Of a stretch of 8,536 nucleotides of DNA, positions 1-5,339 are shown one piece after another. The first letter of the stretch is position 1. Each line of letters begins with the position of its first letter. The notes under the pieces were generated by a model. The model made no database searches. It was given only the letters and a program-made list of their open reading frames with translations, and was not told the origin of the DNA. The translations under genes and the position numbers were made by a program. Source of the stretch: Thermoplasmata archaeon (GTDB lineage Archaea; Thermoplasmatota; Thermoplasmata; Thermoplasmatales; Aciduliprofundaceae); contig JAGGTO010000096.1 in NCBI GenBank assembly GCA_021163705.1, positions 1 to 8,536 on the forward strand, in the 5' to 3' direction.

Positions 1-44
1 CGCACCTCAAGGTACGCACCGGGTCCCAGGCCTTACCCGCCTTA
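1..44 (-). ncRNA. Probable 5' end of a structured stable RNA gene, leaving the window; identity unresolved
   Basis: About two thirds of the bases in 1-43 are G or C, against AT-rich flanks, and the block begins where a minus-strand TATA box at 66-73 would place the transcription start (about position 43-44). In an AT-rich thermophile such an abrupt GC block behind a strong promoter is typical of tRNA, rRNA, SRP or RNase P RNA genes. I could not fit the 44 visible bases to a tRNA acceptor/D-arm, to the 5S rRNA start, or to the conserved archaeal SRP or RNase P core, so no name is given. A protein start is possible (a GTG lies at 19-17) but has no ribosome binding site and would need unusually GC-rich codons. 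Only the first ~44 nt are visible. Confidence 0.4.
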
Positions 45-68
45 GTATTACAAATACTTTGAAAGTAT
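44..68. repeat. Two overlapping perfect palindromes between TATA box and predicted start
   Basis: Positions 44-58 form AGTATT-ACA-AATACT and positions 54-68 form ATACTTT-G-AAAGTAT. Both are exact inverted repeats of 15 bp, they share the middle half-site, and their centres (51 and 61) are 10 bp apart, about one helical turn. They span the gap between the TATA box and the predicted start, with the second touching the TATA box. This is where an archaeal repressor would block polymerase or TBP access. An operator role is inference; AT-rich DNA can give such palindromes by chance. Confidence 0.45.
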
Positions 69-78
69 ATAAATATTA
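59..78 (-). promoter_or_regulatory. TATA-box promoter of the left-edge transcription unit
   Basis: Read on the minus strand this stretch contains TTTATATA (66-73), a near-ideal archaeal TBP site inside a longer AT run (66-78). Its centre is about 26 bp upstream of the AT-to-GC transition at 43-44, the usual archaeal TATA-to-start distance. It points away from the methylthiotransferase gene, so it belongs to the unit leaving the window on the left. Confidence 0.65.
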
Positions 79-222
79 CCTCGAAGAATTGCATGCATCC
101 CGGTTCTCTATCTCCCCTCTTTCAATTTTCTTGACTTTTTCCATCAATCTCTTGGGATTTTTGTAGTGAGGTCATTTATCATTAACACTGGAAACTTGTT
201 GAGAACAAGCATGTTTAATTTC
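79..222. other. Intergenic region without a supported gene
   Basis: This AT-rich stretch separates the left-edge promoter from the 3' end of the methylthiotransferase gene. Only very short open frames occur (for example about 22 codons on the minus strand starting at 144), none with a ribosome binding site or recognisable product. A small hairpin at 195-209 is listed separately. Confidence 0.6.
195..209 (-). terminator. Small hairpin just downstream of the methylthiotransferase stop codon
   Basis: CTTGTT (195-200) and AACAAG (204-209) are exact complements with a 3-nt loop, beginning 13 bp after the minus-strand stop codon at 223-225. On the minus strand it is followed by only three T residues. 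Archaeal termination relies mainly on T-runs rather than hairpins, so this may instead be an mRNA 3'-end structure or chance. Confidence 0.25.
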
Positions 223-1458
223 TCATTCAAGAATCATCTCATCAGGGTGGATTTCTTTGAGAATTCTTCCCACAAGATGTGCTTTCTCATACCCCTCTAT
301 TTCCACCCTGTAAAATTTTCCGATCTTTGCATTTTTAAGAAGAATTGGCACATAATTTATATCCCTTGCAAGAAATCCTCCCCTTTTACCTCTGGATGGA
401 ACCACCACAGCTCTCTCTTCTCCCACAAGCTCCTCCATTCTTCTCCTCATATTTTCCAGATGCATTAGGGTTATTCTCTGAGACCATTCTTTTACCTTAT
501 TTGTGGAAGGCCTTTTCCATTTGTAAGCTGGTGTTTTTGGACGGGGTGAGAATCTCGTAATATTCAGAATATCGGGCTTTATCCTCTCTATAAGTTTCAG
601 CGTGTTTTCAAAGGTCTCATCGGCCTCTCCTGGAAATCCCACTATGATATCTGTGGAGAGAGTCATCTCTGGAAACTCTTCTTTGAACCTTTTAATAATA
701 TTCTCAAAATCCTTAACAGTATAGCCCCTGTTCATTCTCCCTAAAATATAATCATCGCCACTTTGCACGGGTAAATGCAAAAACTTGTAAATCTTGGGAT
801 GTTTATAGGAATGTAAAAGTCCATCAAGGATATGTAGCGTTTCTCTTGGCTCCATCATACCCACCCGTATCATGAATTTTCCTGGAAGATTTGCCACTTC
901 TTCAATTAACTCAGGGAGAGATGTGGATATATCTCTACCGTATGCCGCGGTATCCTGTGCACTCAGCCTTATCTCTACAGCTCCCATATCTATGGCTTTT
1001 TTTCCCATCTCCTTTATCCATCCAACCTCTCTGCTTTTTATGCGACCTCTGGCAAGTTTGGTTATGCAGTATGTGCATGCTCCCAGGCAGCCATTTGCTA
1101 TGGGTATCGTTGATATCTTATCCCATAGAAAAACTTCATTCATGGGAGAGCGAGAAAGATGCAAGATATCCTTTGCTTTTTCCAGCTCCCAGGTGGATAT
1201 TGCGGTTATATCTTCATCCAGCAATTCTCTTCTTGCAGATGGCAAGCATCCATAAACAATAATTTTTTTGCCATATTTTTTAAGCTCTCTAATTCTTCTT
1301 ATCATTCTATTTTCCGTATGTTCAATCACGATGCATGTGCCAATGAGAATTACATCTGCCTCATTTGGATTATCTACTTCATTTCCAATAGCCTGGGAGA
1401 GCATATGCGTCTCCGCAATGTTCTGCGAGCAACCGTAGGCTTCCACATAAACTTTCAT
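223..1458 (-). CDS. tRNA (N6-threonylcarbamoyladenosine37-C2)-methylthiotransferase, archaeal e-MtaB type
   Basis: This 411-aa radical-SAM enzyme should convert t6A at position 37 of ANN-decoding tRNAs to ms2t6A. The N-terminal methylthiotransferase domain carries the three Cys of the auxiliary Fe-S cluster (C10 in YGCSQN, C42 in GTC, C71 in YGC). The radical-SAM motif is C124-x3-C128-x2-C131 in GCLGACTYCITKLARG; the TKxARG continuation is characteristic of the CDKAL1/e-MtaB branch rather than MiaB or RimO. A VGFPGE motif and a PRPKTPAYK stretch follow, and the last ~60 residues fit a TRAM RNA-binding domain. The start at 1458 (MKVYVEAYGC) matches the usual family N-terminus; the frame is open upstream to a GTG at 1512, which would add 18 non-conserved residues. 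It is transcribed divergently from the Lsm gene. Branch assignment is from motifs only. Confidence 0.88.
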   Translation of the reverse strand: MKVYVEAYGCSQNIAETHMLSQAIGNEVDNPNEADVILIGTCIVIEHTENRMIRRIRELKKYGKKIIVYGCLPSARRELLDEDITAISTWELEKAKDILHLSRSPMNEVFLWDKISTIPIANGCLGACTYCITKLARGRIKSREVGWIKEMGKKAIDMGAVEIRLSAQDTAAYGRDISTSLPELIEEVANLPGKFMIRVGMMEPRETLHILDGLLHSYKHPKIYKFLHLPVQSGDDYILGRMNRGYTVKDFENIIKRFKEEFPEMTLSTDIIVGFPGEADETFENTLKLIERIKPDILNITRFSPRPKTPAYKWKRPSTNKVKEWSQRITLMHLENMRRRMEELVGEERAVVVPSRGKRGGFLARDINYVPILLKNAKIGKFYRVEIEGYEKAHLVGRILKEIHPDEMILE

Positions 1459-1487
1459 ATCAAGGCCCATAGAAACTTGAAGAATTA

Positions 1488-1534
1488 CTAAAATTTTGCC
1501 ATTCATGGCCACGACTACGCCAAAATTTTAAATA
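1488..1534. promoter_or_regulatory. Divergent promoter region between methylthiotransferase and Lsm operons
   Basis: The 106 bp between the two ATGs (1458 and 1565) must hold both promoters. On the plus strand TTTTAAATA (1526-1534) is a good TATA box, centred 26 bp before a GTG at 1556 and 35 bp before the ATG at 1565. On the minus strand a weaker TATA-like stretch at 1488-1497 is centred about 34 bp before the ATG at 1458. Each overlaps one copy of the octamer AAAATTTT (1490-1497 and 1522-1529), repeated at a 32-bp interval. Confidence 0.6.
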
Positions 1535-1564
1535 GGGGAATGGAATAGGGGCTTAGTGATAGAA

Positions 1565-1792
1565 ATGGCTGAGCAACTTAAACCGCTGCATGTTCTCCAT
1601 GAAAGCCTCAATAAGCCTGTATTGGTTGCGATGAAGGGTAATAGAGAGTACAGAGGCATGCTAGATGGCTATGACCAGCATTTAAACCTCGTGCTGAAGA
1701 ATGTGGAGGAAATAATAAATGGAGAATCAAAAGGTGTTCACAACATAATAATTGTTAGAGGAGACAATGTGATTTACATATCTCCGCCCTGA
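1565..1792 (+). CDS. Archaeal Sm-like protein (Lsm/SmAP)
   Basis: This 75-aa protein should form the heptameric ring that binds U-rich RNA and acts in tRNA, rRNA and small RNA metabolism. Sm1 occupies about residues 18-50 (PVLVAMKGNREYRGMLDGYD then HLNLVL) and Sm2 about 61-74 (IIIVRGDNVIYISP). The expected uridine-pocket residues are present: H39 and N41 after GYDQ, and R65 in VRGDN. The ATG at 1565 gives the typical MAE..PL N-terminus. A GTG at 1556 in the same frame would add three residues and lies exactly where a leaderless transcript from the TATA box at 1526-1534 would begin, so either start is possible. The gene heads a unit with L37e, a gene pair conserved in many archaea. Confidence 0.92.
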   Translation: MAEQLKPLHVLHESLNKPVLVAMKGNREYRGMLDGYDQHLNLVLKNVEEIINGESKGVHNIIIVRGDNVIYISPP

Positions 1793-1798
1793 GGTGAT
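1791..1798 (+). promoter_or_regulatory. Strong Shine-Dalgarno site for rpl37e
   Basis: GAGGTGAT is fully complementary to the archaeal 16S rRNA 3' end (anti-SD AUCACCUC) and lies 4 nt before the ATG at 1803. It overlaps the last two bases of the Lsm stop codon, so L37e is translated as an internal gene of the transcript. Confidence 0.8.
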
Positions 1799-1802
1799 GT
1801 GA

Positions 1803-1970
1803 ATGTCAAAGGGAACAGCATCAATGGGAAAGAGAAACAAGAAACATACGCATATAGTGTGTAGGAGATGTGGTCATCGCAGCTTTAATGTTCATACAAA
1901 GAGGTGCTCTCACTGTGGATATCCAGCCCCTCGAATGCGCTCATACGCGTGGGCTAAGAAAAAGAAATGA
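1803..1970 (+). CDS. rpl37e: 50S ribosomal protein L37e
   Basis: A 55-aa, very basic zinc-ribbon protein of the large ribosomal subunit, found in archaea and eukaryotes. It begins MSKGTASMGKRNKK, a recognisable L37e N-terminus, and contains two CxxC pairs (C20-x2-C23 and C35-x2-C38) that bind one zinc, then YPAPRMRSYAWAKKKK. Length and motifs match the family. The gene starts 10 nt after the Lsm stop, behind a strong Shine-Dalgarno site, and its 3' end overlaps the reading frame of purF. Its last codons contain an out-of-frame ATGA (1967-1970) discussed under purF. The identification is secure despite the small size. Confidence 0.96.
   Translation: MSKGTASMGKRNKKHTHIVCRRCGHRSFNVHTKRCSHCGYPAPRMRSYAWAKKKK
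1901..1906 (+). promoter_or_regulatory. Candidate Shine-Dalgarno site for purF inside rpl37e
   Basis: GAGGTG lies 8 nt upstream of the GTG at 1915, the closest standard start codon upstream of the PurF catalytic Cys in its frame. The same bases encode the conserved Lys-Arg-Cys of L37e, so the match may be coincidental. Confidence 0.4.
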
Positions 1971-3357
1971 ATACTGTGGTGTGGCAGGTTTTTCCGCATC
2001 CTCAGATGTATCTCGGTTTCTATATTTCTCTTTAAGAGCATTGCAACATCGTGGTCAGGAAAGCGCAGGTATTGCCACCCATTCTAATGGCCGAATCTCT
2101 GTGTATAAAGGTATGGGTCTCGTGCATGAGATTTTCACATCCTCCATTCTTGATAATTTGCAAAGCAATGTGGGTATTGGACATGTTCGATATTCCACCA
2201 CTGGCAGCTCAAAGGCGGAAAATGCACAGCCAATTCACATATATACCCTGGAGCATGAGATTGCAGTGGCCCATAATGGGGAGATTGTGAATGTTTCCTC
2301 TTTGAAGAAATTTCTGGGTGATATGGGCTCTGCCTTCGTAACTCAGAGTGATAGTGAGGTAATTGCAAGATTATTGGCCTATGAGATAACCAAGCATGGT
2401 ATAATTCACGGTCTTCAAAACATGGTTTTGAAGCTTCGTGGTTCCTTTTCCCTCGCAATATTAATAGATGATAGAGTTTTTGCGGTGAGAGATCCCCTGG
2501 GTATAAGACCTCTAGCACTGGGAAGAATAGCCAATGGATATGGTGTTGCCTCGGAGAGTGTGGCATTTCACTCTCTGGGTGGGGAATTTATGAGGGATGT
2601 TGAGCCCGGTGAGATTGTGGAGATCACCAAGGATGGTTTTATCACACATCATGTATTTAAAAAGAAGCATAGGGCACATTGTATGTTTGAGTATGTTTAC
2701 TTTGCAAGGGCTGATAGCATTTTGGATGGTAGATTGGTGTATGATGTGAGACGGGAGATTGGGAGAATACTTGCAAGGGAACATCCTGCAAAAGCAGATT
2801 TCGTTGTGCCAGTTCCAGATTCCGGGAGAGCCCATGCCCTGGGCTATGCGGAAGAAAGCGGGATACCATATGCGGAGGGTTTGATGAAGAACAGGTATGT
2901 TGAGCGCACATTCATCATGCCATCGCAGGAAAGCAGGGTTATGGAGATAAATTTAAAGCTCAGTCCTGTAGAATCTGTTGTGAAGGATAAGAGGATTGTG
3001 CTTGTGGATGATAGCATTGTTCGGGGCAACACAATGCGCAAGATTGTAAAGATGCTCAAGGATGCTGGGGCAAGAGAGGTGCATGTCCGCATAGGCTCTC
3101 CACCCATAATAGCGCCCTGCTATCTTGGTATAGATATGAAAACGAGGGATCAATTTATTGCGGCGGGTAGAAGTATTGAAGAGATCAGGAAGATAATAGG
3201 GGCAGATTCATTGGGCTATGTGAGTATAGATGGTTTGGTCAAGGCCATAGGATTGCCCCGTGAGGATATATGCTTGGGATGTCTCACTGGAAGGTATCCA
3301 GTGGCCATACCGGGTGAGAAGATACGATTTCAGAGTGATCTGGAAGATTTTGAGTGA
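1915..3357 (+). CDS. purF: Amidophosphoribosyltransferase (glutamine PRPP amidotransferase), Fe-S type with probable propeptide
   Basis: PurF makes 5-phosphoribosylamine from PRPP and glutamine, the first committed step of de novo purine synthesis. The nucleophile Cys is codon 1975-1977 (CGVAGF). Counting it as residue 1, the mature protein has 460 aa. The glutaminase domain has RYSTTG (72-77), HNGE (100-103) and D126; the phosphoribosyltransferase domain has the PRPP loop VLVDDSIVRGNT (342-353). Cys 236, 382, 433 and 436 match the four 4Fe-4S ligands of the Bacillus subtilis type, which also has a cleaved propeptide. The frame has no ATG, GTG or TTG directly before the Cys; the nearest is GTG 1915 (Shine-Dalgarno at 1901-1906), giving a 20-residue leader ending GLRKRNEY, reminiscent of the Bacillus propeptide ending GLNEE. 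This overlaps rpl37e by 56 bp. The ATG at 1967 is in the wrong frame. Function is secure; the start is uncertain. Confidence 0.93.
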   Translation: MDIQPLECAHTRGLRKRNEYCGVAGFSASSDVSRFLYFSLRALQHRGQESAGIATHSNGRISVYKGMGLVHEIFTSSILDNLQSNVGIGHVRYSTTGSSKAENAQPIHIYTLEHEIAVAHNGEIVNVSSLKKFLGDMGSAFVTQSDSEVIARLLAYEITKHGIIHGLQNMVLKLRGSFSLAILIDDRVFAVRDPLGIRPLALGRIANGYGVASESVAFHSLGGEFMRDVEPGEIVEITKDGFITHHVFKKKHRAHCMFEYVYFARADSILDGRLVYDVRREIGRILAREHPAKADFVVPVPDSGRAHALGYAEESGIPYAEGLMKNRYVERTFIMPSQESRVMEINLKLSPVESVVKDKRIVLVDDSIVRGNTMRKIVKMLKDAGAREVHVRIGSPPIIAPCYLGIDMKTRDQFIAAGRSIEEIRKIIGADSLGYVSIDGLVKAIGLPREDICLGCLTGRYPVAIPGEKIRFQSDLEDFE

Positions 3358-3363
3358 CCACAA

Positions 3364-3371
3364 TTTATATT
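3364..3371 (+). promoter_or_regulatory. TATA box after purF, for the unrecognised two-gene unit
   Basis: TTTATATT begins 7 bp after the purF stop codon. Its centre (about 3367) puts transcription start near 3393-3395, coinciding with an in-frame GTG at 3395 and upstream of the ATG at 3419. This suggests the next two genes have their own promoter rather than relying only on read-through from purF. Confidence 0.55.
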
Positions 3372-3418
3372 ACTCAGAATCTCATGCGTTGTTTGTGAAA
3401 AGAATAAGAAAGCTTGAT

Positions 3419-3643
3419 ATGAGGAGAGATTATGAGTTTCGCTATTTGCTCAGCCAGCTACTCAAGGATGTACCAGAGGGGATACAGGGATCTTTAAAGG
3501 GAAGCATTTATGCAAAGGCATCCAATATTGGAATAAGAGAAGCAAAGGATTACATACTTCAGAAAAAAGATGAGGGTGTAATTGGAGAGGAGCTTGCCAG
3601 AAAGCTGATAAATTTGCTTTATAAGTATAGCGTGTACAGATGA
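3419..3643 (+). CDS. Small basic protein of unknown function
   Basis: I do not recognise this 74-aa protein. It begins MRRDYEFRYLLSQLLKDVPE, is rich in Lys, Arg and Glu, has no Cys, no signal peptide and no membrane segment, and looks mostly helical; IREAKDYILQKKDEGVI and the following ELARKLINLLYKYSVYR would form amphipathic helices. An in-frame GTG at 3395 would lengthen it to 82 aa and lies 27 bp from the centre of the TATA box at 3364-3371, the distance expected for a leaderless mRNA; the ATG start would need a ~24-nt leader and has no clear Shine-Dalgarno. Its stop codon overlaps the start of the next gene (ATGA at 3640-3643), so the two are probably co-translated and functionally linked. 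Codon use matches the neighbours. Confidence 0.7.
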   Translation: MRRDYEFRYLLSQLLKDVPEGIQGSLKGSIYAKASNIGIREAKDYILQKKDEGVIGEELARKLINLLYKYSVYR

Positions 3644-5034
3644 TGGAGGATTATTTACTTCCCTGGAAAGTTAGCGATAAGCTGAAGCTGCGATTTTTAA
3701 GCTCAACCCTTAGAATTGGAGAAAATGCTGAGTTTGAAGGTTTTATTGTAAATCTCTCCAATGATGAGTATATCCGAAGAGCATTATGGAGGAAATTATC
3801 GCCCCTTCTGGGAGATATTAAGGTTAGGGGAATGACGCCATTTCCAGAGGATGGATTTCCTATCATCCCCGTGGTATTTCCAGGATGGTTTAAGAGAATA
3901 CATAGCTTGGCTAAGATCAGAGGGAAGGTTTATGACTTATCTCAATTTTCAAATCTCTCAGGAAGATTTATCCTGGTGGAAGCCATGGAAAGAGTTAAGC
4001 CTGAGAATTATTTTCTCCTGGAAAAAAGTGGACTTGATGGCAGGAAAATTTACACTCTTATAAATTCTGCATTCCCTGCTGGAATACGGGAAGTTATTTT
4101 TTCCTATTTTATCTCCTCCTCCTCATATTTGAACAGAGTTGGAGGATGCACTGTGAATTTTATGGATACGCTTTCAAAGTACTATGCCTCTGATTTCTCC
4201 CCAATAGCCCGTATGATTGGAAAAGTAAACCCTCTGCTCAGAAAAGAGAGGATAAAAATAACGCTGAGGTATGAGGAAGATATGGAAGCGGTTATTGCCA
4301 CGAGCTTCAAAATAAAGTATAATGAAATGAATAGCCGGAAAGCACTCTCTTTTTATTCGCGTAGAAGAGATAGAGTCTGGGAGAAGAATGCTATTACAAA
4401 GAGCAATATAAAGATGGAGAATCTCATAGGTATTTCAGATATACCCTATATAGCCACCTTGGAAGAGATGAAGATCCAGCCGGATGAGATTTTAGAATAC
4501 AGCTTTGATATTGCTCTATTTGCATTAGAAAAACATCTTGAGAATCCAAGCATCGATGAGACGTATGCCCAAAAGATAAAGGAGAGATTTATAAGAAAAA
4601 TAGAGAAGGAATTTCCGCTTATTTCTGAGAGCATGAAGATGGGTGTGGTAATGGATATGGCTGATGTCAATGGATTTGGAGAGCATCTAGCGAGATTGAT
4701 AAATGCCTGGGAAAGGGCAGGAATAGGTGATTCCTTTGAAAGTGTGTATTCTCTCTATTCCACAGTTTTTGAGCGGATAGAAGATGTTATGCAGAATAAG
4801 CTACGAAGAGAGCTTGCAGCCTTAAGTGAGAAAAAGAGAATCGAGAGAATAATCAACAGGGTTTTATGGGAACTGAATACCCTCAAACCGGAGGGCTGGA
4901 GCTTTGAGTATTTTGAAAGAAAAATGAAAGAGCGAGGCATCGAGGATAGAATAGAGAGAATTTTTGAGGAGTTAAAAAGGGAGGGAATAGTGATAAGAAA
5001 AGATGGGAGATTCTTTGCAGCCTCATACCTCTAA
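3640..5034 (+). CDS. 464-aa protein of unknown function with winged-helix-like C-terminus
   Basis: I do not recognise the family. The protein is soluble-looking, with no signal peptide, no membrane helix and no Walker A or other obvious catalytic motif; it has a single Cys (170, in RVGGC). Residues ~50-130 look beta-rich (KIRGKVYDL, GRFILVEAMERV) and could be an OB-fold-like domain. Residues ~280-405 are helical and charged. The last ~60 residues (IINRVLWELNTLKPEGWSFE, then helices and IVIRKDGRFFA) have the helix-turn-helix plus hairpin pattern of a winged helix, suggesting nucleic-acid or protein binding. An OB-plus-winged-helix arrangement recalls MCM termini, but the ATPase core is absent, so this is not offered as homology. 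It is coupled to the upstream gene by ATGA; a second ATG at 3643 is an alternative start. It converges on the DUF357 gene. Confidence 0.85.
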   Translation: MMEDYLLPWKVSDKLKLRFLSSTLRIGENAEFEGFIVNLSNDEYIRRALWRKLSPLLGDIKVRGMTPFPEDGFPIIPVVFPGWFKRIHSLAKIRGKVYDLSQFSNLSGRFILVEAMERVKPENYFLLEKSGLDGRKIYTLINSAFPAGIREVIFSYFISSSSYLNRVGGCTVNFMDTLSKYYASDFSPIARMIGKVNPLLRKERIKITLRYEEDMEAVIATSFKIKYNEMNSRKALSFYSRRRDRVWEKNAITKSNIKMENLIGISDIPYIATLEEMKIQPDEILEYSFDIALFALEKHLENPSIDETYAQKIKERFIRKIEKEFPLISESMKMGVVMDMADVNGFGEHLARLINAWERAGIGDSFESVYSLYSTVFERIEDVMQNKLRRELAALSEKKRIERIINRVLWELNTLKPEGWSFEYFERKMKERGIEDRIERIFEELKREGIVIRKDGRFFAASYL

Positions 5035-5045
5035 TCTATTTTTCA
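5035..5045. terminator. 11-bp convergent intergenic gap with T-run for the plus-strand unit
   Basis: The plus-strand 464-aa gene ends at 5034 and the minus-strand DUF357 gene ends at 5046. A run of five T on the plus strand (5039-5043) could serve as the T-tract type terminator used by archaeal RNA polymerase. The minus strand has no matching T-run here, so the leftward transcript may extend antisense into the 464-aa gene. Confidence 0.35.
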
Positions 5046-5339
5046 TTACTTTGCAAGAGTGAAGAGTTCATGATCTCCTCCAACATCAAATAATCCGAGT
5101 CTGGCACCCGCGTCCAGCCATGCGTGAGCGTAATAAACGGCGCCCAGAGCACGAACATAGTCTCCCTTCTCCCTGAAATACTGCGCATCTGTGAAATACG
5201 CCTTGGCCATGCCCAGAAAATCCTCCGCTATGGGATGAAGATGAGAGCTTTTCGGTGCTGCAATTTTCACAGACTCCAGAGCTTTTTTTGTGATTGAGAA
5301 ATAGTGATCGAGGATATCATCATCGATTTCCCTCATCAT
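5046..5339 (-). CDS. DUF357-family small helical protein
   Basis: This 97-aa acidic, all-helical-looking protein resembles the archaeal DUF357 family, whose function I do not know. The supporting segment is the C-terminal half: KGDYVRALGAVYYAHAWLDA followed directly by GARLGLFDV, which fits the family signature of a YAHxWLDAGxRLGLF helix pair. The N-terminal half (DDDILDHYFSITKKALESVK) is a further amphipathic helix. The start codon overlaps the herA stop (ATGATG with TGA in between, 5339-5334), so it is translated in step with HerA and is the last gene of the PAN-HerA unit. The second ATG at 5336 is an equally good start. No membrane segment or catalytic motif is seen. Confidence 0.8.
   Translation of the reverse strand: MMREIDDDILDHYFSITKKALESVKIAAPKSSHLHPIAEDFLGMAKAYFTDAQYFREKGDYVRALGAVYYAHAWLDAGARLGLFDVGGDHELFTLAK

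Noticed and set aside
79..144. A 22-codon minus-strand frame starting at ATG 144
   Set aside because: It is too short, ends near the left-edge promoter, and has no Shine-Dalgarno, TATA box or recognisable product.
166..468. Plus-strand open frame of 100 codons overlapping the end of the methylthiotransferase gene
   Set aside because: It is mostly antisense to the conserved TRAM domain and has no promoter or ribosome binding site.
1870..1914. Extending PurF upstream to the GTG at 1870
   Set aside because: It would add 35 rather than 20 residues before the Cys, reading further through rpl37e out of frame, and no better ribosome binding site is present there.
2135..2566. A 143-codon open frame on the minus strand inside purF (with others at 2512-2835, 2657-2911 and 2844-3107)
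   Set aside because: They lie wholly antisense to a strongly conserved enzyme, have odd composition (His/Pro/Ser-rich), no promoter, no ribosome binding site and no recognisable motif.
3640..5034. The possibility that the 464-aa gene is NurA, given HerA nearby
   Set aside because: No NurA-like N-terminal Asp-containing VDGS motif or C-terminal nuclease Asp/His pattern is visible, and the gene is on the opposite strand with its own promoter.
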